A stretch of 28,334 nt of DNA, taken from positions 46,440 through 74,773 of the forward strand of contig NZXU01000109.1 in NCBI GenBank assembly GCA_002698425.1, written 5' to 3'. This DNA comes from Ahrensia sp. Lineage in GTDB: Bacteria; Pseudomonadota; Alphaproteobacteria; Rhizobiales; Rhizobiaceae. The position numbers were made by a program, and so were the translations under genes. Below are positions 7,267 through 15,573 of the stretch, one piece after another; positions within the stretch are counted from its first letter, which is position 1; every line of letters starts with the position of its first letter. Under the pieces are notes generated by a model, which saw only the letters and a program-made list of their open reading frames with translations, did not search any database and was not told the DNA's origin.

Positions 7267-9065
7267 TGGCTACGATGCAGACACCCAACGGCTTCAATCT
7301 CGATACATCCGGCCAGCGCGTCGTCGTCGATCCGGTGACCCGGATCGAGGGGCACATGCGCTGCGAGGTCAATGTCGACGAGAACAACATTATCCGCAAC
7401 GCCGTCTCGACCGGCACGATGTGGCGCGGTCTGGAGGTGATCCTGAAGGGCCGCGACCCGCGCGACGCCTGGGCCTTCACCCAGCGCATCTGCGGCGTGT
7501 GCACGGGCACCCATGCGCTCACCTCGGTGCGGGCGGTCGAGGACGCGCTGGGGATCGATATCCCGGAGAATGCGAACTCCATTCGCAACATCATGCAGCT
7601 TTCGCTGCAGATTCACGATCACCTCGTCCATTTCTATCACCTGCACGCGCTCGATTGGGTGAATCCCGTCAATGCGTTGAAGGCCGATCCGAAAGCCACT
7701 TCGGAACTGCAGCAGAAGGTGGCGCCGCATCATCCGAAATCATCGCCGGGCTATTTCCGCGATATCCAGAGCCGGCTGAGGAAATTCGTCGAATCCGGCC
7801 AGCTCGGTCCGTTCAAGAACGGCTACTGGACAAATCCGGCCTACCTGCTGCCGCCGGAAGCCGACCTGATGGCGGTGACGCATTATCTGGAGGCGCTCGA
7901 TTTCCAGAAGGAGATCATGACGACGCGCACGATCTTCGGCGGCAAGGACATTCATCCGAACTGGCTTGTCGGCGGCGTGCCTTGCGCGATCAATATCGAC
8001 GGAGACCTTGCCGCCGGCGCGCCGATCAACATGGATCGCCTGAACTATGTGAAGGGCGTTATCGACCGGTCGCTGGAATTCGTGAAGAACGTCTATATTC
8101 CGGACATTCTGGCGATTGGCGGCCTGTATAAAAGCTGGCTCTATGGCGGGGGGCTGTCGAGCCAGAGCGTGCTCGCCTATGGCGATATCCCCGACAGGGC
8201 CAATGACTACTCGGCCGAGAACCTGATGATGCCGCGCGGCGCGATCATCAACGGCAAGCTCGAGGAGGTCCACGAGGTCGACCTCCGCGATCCGGAGCAG
8301 ATCCAGGAATTCGTCCCGCATAGCTGGTACGCTTATCCTGACGAGAAGAAAGGTCTGCACCCCTGGGACGGCGTCACGGAGCCGAACTATGTTCTCGGGG
8401 CGAACGCCAAAGGCACGAGCACCAACATCATCGAGCTCGACGAGGCCGCGAAATATTCCTGGATCAAGGCGCCGCGCTGGCGGGGTCATGCGATGGAGGT
8501 CGGGCCGCTGGCCCGCTACATCGTCGGCTACGCGCAGGGCCATGAATATTTCACCGAGCAGATCAACCGCACGCTGAGGACCCTCGACGTACCGGTCGAC
8601 GCGCTGTTCTCGACGCTCGGGCGAACGGCCGCGCGCGCTCTCGAGGCGGAATGGGCGGCCGAGATGCAGGTCTATTTCTTCGACAAGCTGATCGCCAACA
8701 TCAAGGCAGGCGATACCGCGACGGCGAATGTCGAGAAGTTCGATCCGCAGACATGGCCGAGCGAGGTGAAAGGCGTCGGCTTCACCGAGGCGCCGCGCGG
8801 CGCGCTGGCGCACTGGATCCGGATCAAGGACACCAAGATCGACAATTACCAATGCGTCGTACCGACGACCTGGAACGGATCCCCGCGTGACAATGAGGGC
8901 AATATCGGCGCCTTCGAGGCGTCGCTGATGAACACCAAGATGGAGCGCCCGGAAGAGCCGGTGGAAATCCTGCGCACGCTGCATTCCTTCGATCCCTGCC
9001 TTGCCTGCTCGACCCATGTGATGGGGCCCGACGGCGAGGAAATGGCCGAGATCAAGGTGCGCTAG
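7266..9065 (+). CDS. hupL: Uptake [NiFe]-hydrogenase large subunit (NiFe active site)
   Basis: Catalytic subunit that splits H2, 599 residues as encoded. The four Ni ligands lie in RICGVC (Cys76, Cys79) near the N-terminus and DPCLACSTH (Cys578, Cys581) near the C-terminus. The latter is followed by a 15-residue tail that the HupD peptidase should remove after His584 to allow folding and co-export with HupS. The family N-terminal signature DPVTRIEGH is present at 22-30. It overlaps the hupS stop by one base and is followed by hupC after a 14-base gap with GGGAGG. Length, motifs and tail are all normal for group 1d enzymes. Confidence 0.98.
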   Translation: MATMQTPNGFNLDTSGQRVVVDPVTRIEGHMRCEVNVDENNIIRNAVSTGTMWRGLEVILKGRDPRDAWAFTQRICGVCTGTHALTSVRAVEDALGIDIPENANSIRNIMQLSLQIHDHLVHFYHLHALDWVNPVNALKADPKATSELQQKVAPHHPKSSPGYFRDIQSRLRKFVESGQLGPFKNGYWTNPAYLLPPEADLMAVTHYLEALDFQKEIMTTRTIFGGKDIHPNWLVGGVPCAINIDGDLAAGAPINMDRLNYVKGVIDRSLEFVKNVYIPDILAIGGLYKSWLYGGGLSSQSVLAYGDIPDRANDYSAENLMMPRGAIINGKLEEVHEVDLRDPEQIQEFVPHSWYAYPDEKKGLHPWDGVTEPNYVLGANAKGTSTNIIELDEAAKYSWIKAPRWRGHAMEVGPLARYIVGYAQGHEYFTEQINRTLRTLDVPVDALFSTLGRTAARALEAEWAAEMQVYFFDKLIANIKAGDTATANVEKFDPQTWPSEVKGVGFTEAPRGALAHWIRIKDTKIDNYQCVVPTTWNGSPRDNEGNIGAFEASLMNTKMERPEEPVEILRTLHSFDPCLACSTHVMGPDGEEMAEIKVR

Positions 9066-9079
9066 GGGAGGGCAGGATC

Positions 9080-9793
9080 ATGAGCGCAGATGTCACGTCT
9101 ACCCACTCCGAAGAGGCCGTCTATGTCTACCAGGCGCCGGTGCGCCTGTGGCACTGGGCCAATGCCGGATCGATCCTCGTTCTGGCGATCACCGGCTATT
9201 TTATCGGGTCGCCGCCGCCGGCTGTCGGCGGCGAGGCAAGCGCGTCCTTCCTGTTCGGCTGGATCCGCTATCTGCATTTCGCCGCGGCCTATATCCTGAT
9301 CATCGGCTTTCTGTTCCGCATCTATTGGGCCTTCGTCGGCAACACGCATGCGCGGCAAATCTTTCTGCCGCCGGTCTGGCGCGGCACGTTCTGGAAAGAG
9401 CTTTTCCACGAACTGGCCTGGTACGCGATGATCGCCAAGGAGCCGCTGAAATATTCCGGACACAACCCGCTTGCGACGCTGACGATGCATGTGATGTTCG
9501 TCTGGGGCATCGTCTTCATGATCCTCACCGGGCTGGCGCTCTATGGCGAAGGGGCCGGGATGGGATCCTGGCAATACGATCTCTTCTCCTCCTGGATCAT
9601 CCCGCTCTTCGGGCAGAGCCAGGACGTTCACAGCTGGCACCATCTCGGCATGTGGCTGATCGTCTGCTTCGCAATCGTCCACATCTACGCGGCGATCCGC
9701 GAGGATATCATGTCACGGCAATCGATCATGTCGTCGATGTTCTCCGGCTGGCGGACGTTCAGGGATGGCAAGCCGGCGGATGACGGGCATTAA
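9080..9793 (+). CDS. hupC: Hydrogenase cytochrome b subunit, membrane anchor
   Basis: Di-haem cytochrome b561-type protein (237 residues) that holds HupSL at the periplasmic face and passes electrons to the quinone pool. Four membrane segments are visible (about 28-46, 62-84, 130-150, 190-210). Histidines occur at the expected places: RLWHWAN (His25), RYLHFAAAY, DVHSWHHLGMW and IVHIYAA, the likely haem ligands. It starts with an ATG 14 bases after hupL and is the last gene before a strong terminator, so hupSLC forms its own transcription unit. Confidence 0.95.
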   Translation: MSADVTSTHSEEAVYVYQAPVRLWHWANAGSILVLAITGYFIGSPPPAVGGEASASFLFGWIRYLHFAAAYILIIGFLFRIYWAFVGNTHARQIFLPPVWRGTFWKELFHELAWYAMIAKEPLKYSGHNPLATLTMHVMFVWGIVFMILTGLALYGEGAGMGSWQYDLFSSWIIPLFGQSQDVHSWHHLGMWLIVCFAIVHIYAAIREDIMSRQSIMSSMFSGWRTFRDGKPADDGH

Positions 9794-9820
9794 TCCGTCC
9801 GGTCCTCCGACACATCGATG

Positions 9821-9846
9821 CGGGGCCTTCGGGCCCCGTTTTCGTT
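9821..9846 (+). terminator. Intrinsic terminator after hupC
   Basis: Perfect 7-bp stem CGGGGCC/GGCCCCG closed by a TTCG tetraloop, followed by TTTTCGTT. The very stable UUCG loop and T-run 28 bases after hupC make this a convincing end of the hupSLC unit. Confidence 0.85.
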
Positions 9847-10026
9847 CATGCGGAAAGCGTCCGCTCGCTCGTGGGCAGGATGCTTTGCATGGCTCAAAAG
9901 CCGCCAAAATTCAGATGCAAACTTACTTTGCGATTTTTGCCAAAATTGGAATGATGGTTTTCAATAATGAAAAATGATGGAGGTGCATCTTTCAGGGAAA
10001 CCGCGCGGTCCCGCTGTTTTCATGTT

Positions 10027-10042
10027 TGGCATGACACTTGCC
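10027..10042 (+). promoter_or_regulatory. Sigma-54 (-24/-12) promoter of the hupD operon
   Basis: TGGCATGACACTTGCC: GG at 10028-10029 and GC at 10040-10041 with the exact RpoN phasing. The start would fall near 10053, giving a 44-base leader with the ribosome site GGGAGGAG at 10083-10090. It makes hupD onward a second unit, independent of hupSLC yet potentially under the same activator. Confidence 0.82.
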
Positions 10043-10096
10043 AACGACTCCACATCGGGAGGCCTGAAAAGGCATTTGATATGGGAGGAGACGCGC

Positions 10097-10783
10097 ATGC
10101 GGCCGCGCGGCACCACTGTACTCATACTTGGAATCGGAAATCTGCTTTGGGCGGACGAGGGTTTCGGCGTGCGCGCGGTGGAGGAACTGCACCGTGCCTA
10201 CGAGTTCGATGACAATGTGCGCGTGATGGATGGCGGCACGCAGGGCATTTACCTCGTCCAGCATATCCGCGAGACCGATATCCTGATCGTGTTCGATGCA
10301 ATCGACTACGGCCTGCCGCCCGGCACGCTGAAACGCGTCGAGGGCGAAGAGGTGCCGAAATTCATGGGCGCCAAGAAGATCTCGCTGCACCAGACCGGCT
10401 TCCAGGAAGTCCTCGCCATGGCGGAGATGATGGGAGACTATCCGGAGAAGCTCCTGCTGATCGGTGTCCAGCCCGTGGAACTGGAGGACTATGGCGGCAG
10501 CCTGCGGCCCGAGGTGCGCGCGCAGATTGCGCCCGCGATCGGGATGGCGCTGGAATTCCTCGCCGAACATGGCGTCGAGGCGAAGCCGCGGACCGAACCG
10601 CTTGGCGACGACGATACGATTGCATCGCACGAGATGACGCTGGGCCGTTACGAGGCCGGCCGGCCCGACGAGCGGAACGCCTTCCGGCATGGCGACGCTC
10701 GCGTGCTGGCATCGGAGGAATGGCGCGGTCCGGAGGACTTCGAGGCCGAGATGGAACGGCTCGTCAAGGCGAGGGCAACCTGA
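10097..10783 (+). CDS. hupD: Hydrogenase maturation endopeptidase (HupL C-terminal processing)
   Basis: Nickel-dependent peptidase that cuts the 15-residue tail from HupL after Ni insertion. The N-terminal GIGNLLWADEGFGV motif is diagnostic. The three metal-probing residues expected by comparison with HybD are present: Glu21, Asp67 (FDAIDYG) and His98 (SLHQTGF). I chose the ATG at 10097 because GGGAGGAG precedes it by 6 bases and because the longer frame (from 9974) runs through the sigma-54 promoter. The protein is 228 residues, some 30 or more longer than usual. The extra part is a charged, low-complexity C-terminal region after about residue 165, rich in Asp, Glu and Arg. The stop overlaps the hupF start (TGATG). 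Confidence 0.95.
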   Translation: MRPRGTTVLILGIGNLLWADEGFGVRAVEELHRAYEFDDNVRVMDGGTQGIYLVQHIRETDILIVFDAIDYGLPPGTLKRVEGEEVPKFMGAKKISLHQTGFQEVLAMAEMMGDYPEKLLLIGVQPVELEDYGGSLRPEVRAQIAPAIGMALEFLAEHGVEAKPRTEPLGDDDTIASHEMTLGRYEAGRPDERNAFRHGDARVLASEEWRGPEDFEAEMERLVKARAT

Positions 10784-11097
10784 TGTGTCTCGGGATTCCG
10801 ATGCAGGTGGTCGAACCCGGCGTGGGCAGGGCGCTTTGCCGGGCGCGCGACGGCGACCACGAGATCGACATGAGCCTCGTCGGCGAGATCCCGGAGGGGG
10901 CCTGGATCATGGTGTTTCTCGGTGCCGCCCGCGAGGTGATCTCCGAAGAGACCGCGCGCCGCTCGGCAGACGCCATCGAGGCGCTTGAAATGGCGATGCG
11001 CGGCGAGAGCGGCTTCGACCATCTCTTTGCCGACCTTGTCGACCGCGAACCGGAATTGCCGGAGTTCCTGCGCCCGGCCGCGTCGAATGACAATTGA
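10783..11097 (+). CDS. hupF: HypC-family hydrogenase assembly chaperone HupF
   Basis: 104-residue paralogue of HypC (also encoded here at 15574). It begins MCLGIPM, so the free Cys2 after Met removal is kept. The HypC region HVGYALH is replaced by FLGAAREV, so both His of that segment are absent (Phe45 and Glu51 instead), and a C-terminal extension of about 25 residues follows. These are traits of the HupF branch, which in rhizobia is reported to stabilise HupL under oxygen and assist its maturation. It overlaps the hupD stop by one base. Confidence 0.92.
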   Translation: MCLGIPMQVVEPGVGRALCRARDGDHEIDMSLVGEIPEGAWIMVFLGAAREVISEETARRSADAIEALEMAMRGESGFDHLFADLVDREPELPEFLRPAASNDN

Positions 11098-11110
11098 AAA
11101 GGAGATCCTG

Positions 11111-11545
11111 ATGTTCTCGCCGCTGCTGCAATCCATCATCGACCGGGAAGGTCTGACCGTCGTGAGCGACGACGCACTCGAAGCCGTTACGAGCGAATTG
11201 CCCTTCGCCATGCTGTTCGTCGCGGGCGACGCGGATCGGATCGCCGAAAGCAACGATGTCGCCGTGGTGCTGCCGGAACTTGCCCGGGCGCTCGGTGACG
11301 CGGTGACGCCGCTCGTCGCCGACCGCGCTAGCGAGCGCGACATTCAACGGCGTTACCGCTTCAACGCCTTCCCGGCGCTGATCTTCCTTCGCAATGGCGA
11401 GTATCTCGGCGTTATCCAGCGCATCCAGGACTGGACGGACTATCTGCGCGACATTCCGGAAATCCTGTCCCGCGAGCCGAGCGATCCGCCGCGCTTCGAA
11501 TTCCCCGAGGGCTGCAGCGCACCGCAGCCGAGCCTGATCCACTGA
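11111..11545 (+). CDS. hupG: Hydrogenase small-subunit chaperone, thioredoxin-like (HyaE/HupG)
   Basis: 144 residues, HyaE/HupG family. These proteins bind the small-subunit precursor (Tat signal) before export. It has a thioredoxin-like pattern (LPFAMLFVAGD…; RYRFNAFPALIFLRNGEYLG resembling the cis-Pro region), but no CxxC redox pair, so it is a binding protein and not an oxidoreductase. The ATG at 11111 is chosen because AAAAGGAG ends 6 bases before it; the frame is open further upstream inside hupF. In the HupS maturation block with hupH, hupI and hupJ. Confidence 0.9.
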   Translation: MFSPLLQSIIDREGLTVVSDDALEAVTSELPFAMLFVAGDADRIAESNDVAVVLPELARALGDAVTPLVADRASERDIQRRYRFNAFPALIFLRNGEYLGVIQRIQDWTDYLRDIPEILSREPSDPPRFEFPEGCSAPQPSLIH

Positions 11546-11568
11546 GAGCCCGATCCGAGGAGACAATC

Positions 11569-12399
11569 ATGAACGACACGCTTTCATCCCTTGTCGGCCC
11601 CGGTTCGCAGCCCGGCGAAGAAGACGGCGCCGCTCTGGATTACATGCGCATGCCCTCTGGCATGATGACATTTTCGACGCCGAACCTGCCTGAATCCGAG
11701 GATGTGCAGGGCTATCGGAAAGGCAAGGCCGCGCTGGAAGACGTGCTTTCCATCCTGACGTCCGCCGAAAAGCGCGGAAGCGTCGATCTGGACGAGTTGG
11801 ATGCGGCCGATCGCGATTTCGTGGAGCATGTCCTGGGCGAAGGCGAAGTGTCGGTCATTGCCGGCGGACGCGCGCAGGCACAGGAATCCGTTCTGGCAGG
11901 CGTCTGGCGCGTGCGGGAGACGGGCCATGACGGCGCGGTGACGCGGGACTATGTCGAAGTCGGCGCATTCCCGGCGCATATCCTTGCCGGCGCTTTCGAA
12001 GGCGCGCGCGAAATGGTGCCGGTCCCTGACAGGTTCGGTCCGAACATCTTCAACGCGCCGCCGCTGCTGCCGGAGATCAACGAGCACCTTGGGAAGGCGA
12101 ACGGGGTTGCGCATGCGATCAACCTGTCGTTGTTGCCGCATACGGAGGAAGACCTTCTCTTCCTGAACGACATTCTCGGGCGCGGCGAGCTGACGATCCT
12201 GTCGCGCGGCTACGGCAATTGCCGCATCACCGCCACCGCGACACGTAATGTCTGGTGGGTCCAGTTCTACAATTCGCAGGACACCATGATCCTCAACACG
12301 ATCGAGATCGCGTCGGTTCCCGAGGTGGCGTGCGCCTCTCACGAAGACATCGACGATTCCGCGGAACGGCTGGACGAGATCCTGGAGATTTATCGATGA
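11569..12399 (+). CDS. hupH: Hydrogenase expression/formation protein HupH (HyaF family)
   Basis: 276-residue cytosolic protein of the HupH/HyaF family, needed for maturation of the small subunit in rhizobia; the biochemical role is not settled. The N-terminal part is polar. Two related copies of a beta-rich module can be seen: FVEHVLGEGEVSVI (about residues 84-97) with LAGVWRVR, and FLNDILGRGELTIL (about 199-212) with NVWWVQF, in line with a duplicated C-terminal HupH domain. GAGGAG stands before the ATG, and the gene overlaps hupI by 4 bases (ATGA). Confidence 0.92.
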   Translation: MNDTLSSLVGPGSQPGEEDGAALDYMRMPSGMMTFSTPNLPESEDVQGYRKGKAALEDVLSILTSAEKRGSVDLDELDAADRDFVEHVLGEGEVSVIAGGRAQAQESVLAGVWRVRETGHDGAVTRDYVEVGAFPAHILAGAFEGAREMVPVPDRFGPNIFNAPPLLPEINEHLGKANGVAHAINLSLLPHTEEDLLFLNDILGRGELTILSRGYGNCRITATATRNVWWVQFYNSQDTMILNTIEIASVPEVACASHEDIDDSAERLDEILEIYR

Positions 12400-12620
12400 G
12401 CGATCATTTCTTCGCGGGATCCTATGGCGGTGACGCAGCGAAGATCGGGCCGAAAACCCGGCTCGAATGCAAGATCTGTTGGCATATCTACGATCCCGCG
12501 CTGGGCGATGCCTATTGGCAGATACCGCCCGGCGTGGCTTTCGCGGATTTGCCGGAACACTGGACCTGCCCGGAGTGCGACGCCGGCAAGGCAGGGTTCA
12601 TGGTTGTCGAGGAGGGCTGA
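12396..12620 (+). CDS. hupI: Rubredoxin of the hydrogenase cluster
   Basis: 74-residue rubredoxin. Both iron-binding knuckles are clear: CKIC (Cys25, Cys28) and CPEC (Cys58, Cys61), with the usual WHIYDP and aromatic core between. Rubredoxins of hup clusters are thought to help HupS cluster maturation or protect it from oxygen. The start overlaps the hupH stop by 4 bases, leaving a polar N-terminal arm of about 20 residues before the rubredoxin fold. Confidence 0.95.
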   Translation: MSDHFFAGSYGGDAAKIGPKTRLECKICWHIYDPALGDAYWQIPPGVAFADLPEHWTCPECDAGKAGFMVVEEG

Positions 12621-12622
12621 TT

Positions 12623-12629
12623 GGAGGAG
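12623..12629 (+). promoter_or_regulatory. Ribosome binding site that sets the hupJ start
   Basis: GGAGGAG lies 9 bases before the ATG at 12639. It favours that ATG over the in-frame TTG at 12621, which directly follows the hupI stop. Confidence 0.6.
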
Positions 12630-12638
12630 CGCGCCGAC

Positions 12639-13193
12639 ATGGCCGGCAGGCTCGAAGCCTGTTTCGCGGAGATCGCGGCAACCCGCATGGAGGGCGTGCC
12701 GATCCTCAACCATGCGCTGTCCGTGCAGACCGTCGGCGGACGAGACTGGAGCGATGGCTGGCTTTGCGTGCTGATAACGCCGTGGTTCATGAATCTGATG
12801 TTCCTGCCCGGAGTGGAAAAAGAGGCCGGTGTCGCGACGGGCACGAAACGGCTATTCGCCTTTCCCGCCGGCCAGTTTGAGTTCATTGCCGGTCATGAGG
12901 ATGATTTGGGGCACTACTGGATGTGTTCCCTGTTCTCGCCGGTCTTCGAGTTCCCGGATCAGGAGGCGGCCGTGGCGACAGCCGGCGCGGCGATAGACGC
13001 CTTGTTCGAAACGGAGGGCGAAACAGACGGCAGCGAGACCGCGATGGCGCGGATGTGGCGCGGCGAAATGCCGGAGGAAGAGCCCGTCGCGGACGAAGGC
13101 GAAAGCGGGGACGAGGACGTTGAAATCGCCGCTCCGAGAGAGGTCAGCCGCCGGGCCTTCCTGCGCGGCGGCGTTTCGGAGGACCGGCCATGA
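12639..13193 (+). CDS. hupJ: [NiFe]-hydrogenase assembly chaperone HupJ (HybE family)
   Basis: 184-residue protein of the HupJ/HybE family, implicated in small-subunit maturation and Tat proofreading. Family-like stretches are MEGVPILNHALSVQ, VLITPWFMNLMFLPG and RLFAFPAGQFEF. An acidic linker (about 140-165) leads to a C-terminal SRRAFLRGG (residues 170-178) that looks just like a twin-arginine motif but has no hydrophobic core after it. The start at 12639 is chosen from the ribosome site; TTG at 12621 would add six residues. It overlaps hupK by 4 bases (ATGA). Confidence 0.9.
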   Translation: MAGRLEACFAEIAATRMEGVPILNHALSVQTVGGRDWSDGWLCVLITPWFMNLMFLPGVEKEAGVATGTKRLFAFPAGQFEFIAGHEDDLGHYWMCSLFSPVFEFPDQEAAVATAGAAIDALFETEGETDGSETAMARMWRGEMPEEEPVADEGESGDEDVEIAAPREVSRRAFLRGGVSEDRP

Positions 13194-14338
13194 TTTCCGA
13201 AGGGAGGGTCGAGATCACGCTCCCCCGAGGGCGTGTCGCAACCATGCGCTACGATCGCCCGGTCGATGTCTCGCCGCTGCTCAACGGGCAGGCGCCTGAG
13301 GAGGTCATGCCGCTGGTTTCGGCGCTCTATGGCGTCTGCGCCAACGCGCAGGCCCATGCGGCTGTGCTCGCACTGGAAGCCGCGAGTGGTTTGACGGCAA
13401 ACGCCGAGACACAGCGCGCCCGGGCGCTTGTGACCTGCATGGAGAATTTGCGCGAGAATATCCTGCGAATTGCCCTGGAATGGCCAAAGCTCACGGGCTG
13501 CGAGCCGAATGGCGTGGCGGTGCGGCCGGCCGTCACCTTTCTGCCCCGCATTCGCCTGGCGCTGTTTGACGGAATGGATCCTTTCGCGCTCGATGCTGCG
13601 GCCAAACCCGACCGAAAGGCGGTGCTGGACATTATCGCCGATGCGGAGCGGCTGCTCCAGGACGTCATATTCGGCGAGCCACTCGCCTTCTGGCTTGGCC
13701 GGCGCGGCCATGTCGGCCATATCGACTGGTGCGTGACCGCAAAGACCCCGGCAGCTCGTCTGATCGCGCATCTCGCCGATTGCGGCTGGATGCATCGCGC
13801 CAATATCGATTGCGGCTCCATCGGATTGCCCGACGCAGATGCCGCCCAACTCTGGCCGAGGCGGTTGGCGCGGGGGGGCGGATTGGCGCCTTTCTCAACG
13901 GAGGCCGGCGTGCCGGAGACGACGCTTTTCTCGCGAAGAGCGGGCGACGGCGTGGTCGCGAGCCTTAAAAACGCGGGGCTTGGCGCGCGGTTTCTTGCCC
14001 GGCTGGCGGACCTCGCGCGCCTTCCCGGCGAAATGCGAGCGCTCTTGGATGGCGATTGCGCACCGAAAACCGTTTCCGAATATGCGGATGGCGCAGGAAT
14101 CGGTATCGTCGAAGCCGCTCGGGGGTTGCTCCTTCACGTGGTGCGGCTCCACAATGGCCAGGTGGACAGGTACAGGATCGTCTCGCCGACAGACTGGAAC
14201 TTCGACCGGCAGGGTATCGCGGCGCGATGCCTGGCGACGCTGGACGGGCATCACGACGAGGACGAACGGGTGGCGCTGGCGCATCTGATCGTCAATGCCA
14301 TCGATCCTTGCGTAGCCTATGAGGTGAGGGCCGGCTGA
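13190..14338 (+). CDS. hupK: HupK, large-subunit-like scaffold for hydrogenase cofactor assembly
   Basis: 382 residues, distant relative of HupL thought to act as a HupL-specific scaffold for the Fe(CN)2CO unit. The HupL Cys motifs are recognisable but half-kept. RxCGxC becomes LYGVC (Tyr47, Cys50) and the C-terminal DPCxxC becomes DPCVAY (Cys374, Tyr377), so one Cys of each pair is retained and one is Tyr. The C-terminal TDWNF and AIDPC segments mirror TTWN and DPC of HupL. There is no removable tail after DPC beyond five residues. It overlaps hupJ by 4 bases and hypA by 1. Confidence 0.9.
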   Translation: MISEGRVEITLPRGRVATMRYDRPVDVSPLLNGQAPEEVMPLVSALYGVCANAQAHAAVLALEAASGLTANAETQRARALVTCMENLRENILRIALEWPKLTGCEPNGVAVRPAVTFLPRIRLALFDGMDPFALDAAAKPDRKAVLDIIADAERLLQDVIFGEPLAFWLGRRGHVGHIDWCVTAKTPAARLIAHLADCGWMHRANIDCGSIGLPDADAAQLWPRRLARGGGLAPFSTEAGVPETTLFSRRAGDGVVASLKNAGLGARFLARLADLARLPGEMRALLDGDCAPKTVSEYADGAGIGIVEAARGLLLHVVRLHNGQVDRYRIVSPTDWNFDRQGIAARCLATLDGHHDEDERVALAHLIVNAIDPCVAYEVRAG

Positions 14339-14679
14339 TGCACGAGATGTCGATCTGCGAAGGCATTCTGGACGTCCTGAAGGAACAGGCGCGCACGCAG
14401 AATTTCGAGACGGTCAGGCGTGTTTGCCTGGAGATCGGCCCCTTGTCGGGTGTCGAGATCGACGCGCTGAAATTCGGGTTCGATGTGGTGATGCGAGATT
14501 CGATTGCCGATGGTGCGACGCTCGATATCATTGAAACGGAAGGGAAGGCCTGGTGCTTTTCCTGCGGCGCCACGATCGTGATCGCCGAACGCTACGATCC
14601 ATGCCCGAAATGCGGATCGCACCAGTTGCAGGTTACGGGCGGCGAAGAATTGCGGATCAAGGAACTGGAGGTGAACTGA
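14338..14679 (+). CDS. hypA: Hydrogenase nickel incorporation protein HypA
   Basis: 113-residue metallochaperone delivering Ni to the large subunit together with HypB. It begins MHEMSI, with the Ni-binding His2 in place, and carries a zinc site of two CxxC pairs (Cys73/76 and Cys89/92). Length is normal. It is joined to hupK and hypB by one-base stop/start overlaps (TGATG on both sides). Confidence 0.97.
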   Translation: MHEMSICEGILDVLKEQARTQNFETVRRVCLEIGPLSGVEIDALKFGFDVVMRDSIADGATLDIIETEGKAWCFSCGATIVIAERYDPCPKCGSHQLQVTGGEELRIKELEVN

Positions 14680-15563
14680 TGTGCACGGTTTGCGGATGCG
14701 GCGAAGGCGAAGTCCAGGTCGAGGGCAAGGACAAAACGCATGGCCACCACCATGGCCACAGCCACCATCATCACGGACATGATCATGATCACGGCCATCA
14801 TCACTATCATGGCGAGGACGGGTCGCTGGATTACGGCGCGGGCGAAGCGGGCGGGTCCGTGCCGGGGATGAGCCAGGGGCGGATGATCCAGCTCGAGCAC
14901 GACATTCTTGCCAAGAACAACGCCTATGCGGCTGAAAACAGGGGGTTTTTCGCGGATCGCGGCATCCTCGCGCTGAACCTCGTATCGAGCCCCGGATCGG
15001 GCAAGACCTCTTTGCTGGTGAAGACGATCGAGATGCTCGGCGAGCGGCTGAAAAGCTATGTTGTCGAGGGCGATCAACAGACCGCCAACGACGCCGAGCG
15101 CATCCGCGCGACGGGCGCACCGGCGATCCAGATCAACACTGGCAAGGGATGCCACCTGGACGGGCACATGGTCGGTCATGCGATCGAGCACCTGACGCCG
15201 ACCGACGGGTCGGTGGTGTTCATCGAGAATGTCGGCAACCTCGTCTGTCCGGCCGCCTTCGATCTCGGCGAGGCGCACAAGGTGGCGATCCTGTCGGTCA
15301 CCGAGGGCGAGGACAAGCCGATCAAATATCCGGACATGTTCGCCGCGTCCGACCTTGTTCTCGTCAACAAGACCGACTTGCTGCCGTATCTCGATTTCGA
15401 CGTGGAGGAGGCGATCGCCAATGCCCGCAAGGTCAATCCGGCGATCAAGGTGCTGAAGGTATCGGCGCGAACAGGCGAGGGCATGGAGGCCTGGATCGCA
15501 TGGATCATGGCGGCGCGCGGCATGGCATTGGCCGGCCATCCGCTTGGAACGGCGGCGGAATAG
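14679..15563 (+). CDS. hypB: Hydrogenase nickel incorporation GTPase HypB with His-rich nickel store
   Basis: 294-residue GTPase that loads nickel. The N-terminal CTVCGC (Cys2, Cys5, Cys7) is the high-affinity Ni site. Residues 21-44 hold 16 His in 24 positions, a nickel-storing tract of the kind seen in rhizobial HypB. G-domain motifs follow: P-loop [10 protein letters not shown], later ENVGNLVCP and NKTDLLPY. The ATG at 14679 overlaps the hypA stop, and CTVCGC must be N-terminal. A tract this rich may let the cell buffer nickel; no nickel permease gene is seen in the window. Confidence 0.97.
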   Translation: MCTVCGCGEGEVQVEGKDKTHGHHHGHSHHHHGHDHDHGHHHYHGEDGSLDYGAGEAGGSVPGMSQGRMIQLEHDILAKNNAYAAENRGFFADRGILALNLVSSPGSGKTSLLVKTIEMLGERLKSYVVEGDQQTANDAERIRATGAPAIQINTGKGCHLDGHMVGHAIEHLTPTDGSVVFIENVGNLVCPAAFDLGEAHKVAILSVTEGEDKPIKYPDMFAASDLVLVNKTDLLPYLDFDVEEAIANARKVNPAIKVLKVSARTGEGMEAWIAWIMAARGMALAGHPLGTAAE

Positions 15564-15573
15564 GAGAGATATC

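Larger units (their letters stand above)
9794..10096 (+). promoter_or_regulatory. 303-base intergenic region between hupC and hupD
   Basis: Holds the hupC terminator, then an AT-rich stretch (about 9900-9980), then the sigma-54 promoter at 10027-10042 and the hupD ribosome site at 10083-10090. A frame is open from 9974 into hupD but crosses the promoter and is not taken as coding. I saw no TTG-N5-CAA site here; a short palindrome TTTTGCCAAAA (9935-9945) is the only candidate regulator site. Confidence 0.6.

Noticed and set aside
9935..9945. TTTTGCCAAAA as a HupR or FNR site before hupD
   Set aside because: It has neither the TTG-N5-CAA spacing nor an FNR-type TTGAT-N4-ATCAA pattern. A short A/T-flanked palindrome is easily found by chance in this AT-rich stretch.
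9974..10096. Upstream extension of hupD by 41 codons
   Set aside because: It would translate through the sigma-54 promoter and its predicted start. A strong ribosome site precedes the ATG at 10097, and the family N-terminus fits that start.
13190..14338. HupK as a broken second copy of hupL
   Set aside because: It is intact, overlaps its neighbours by 4 and 1 bases, and fits the known HupK family in position and length. The Tyr replacements are therefore treated as functional, not as decay.
14739..14810. CAT/CAC-rich stretch as a DNA repeat or CRISPR-like array
   Set aside because: It is the His-codon-rich coding part of hypB, without regular repeat-spacer structure.
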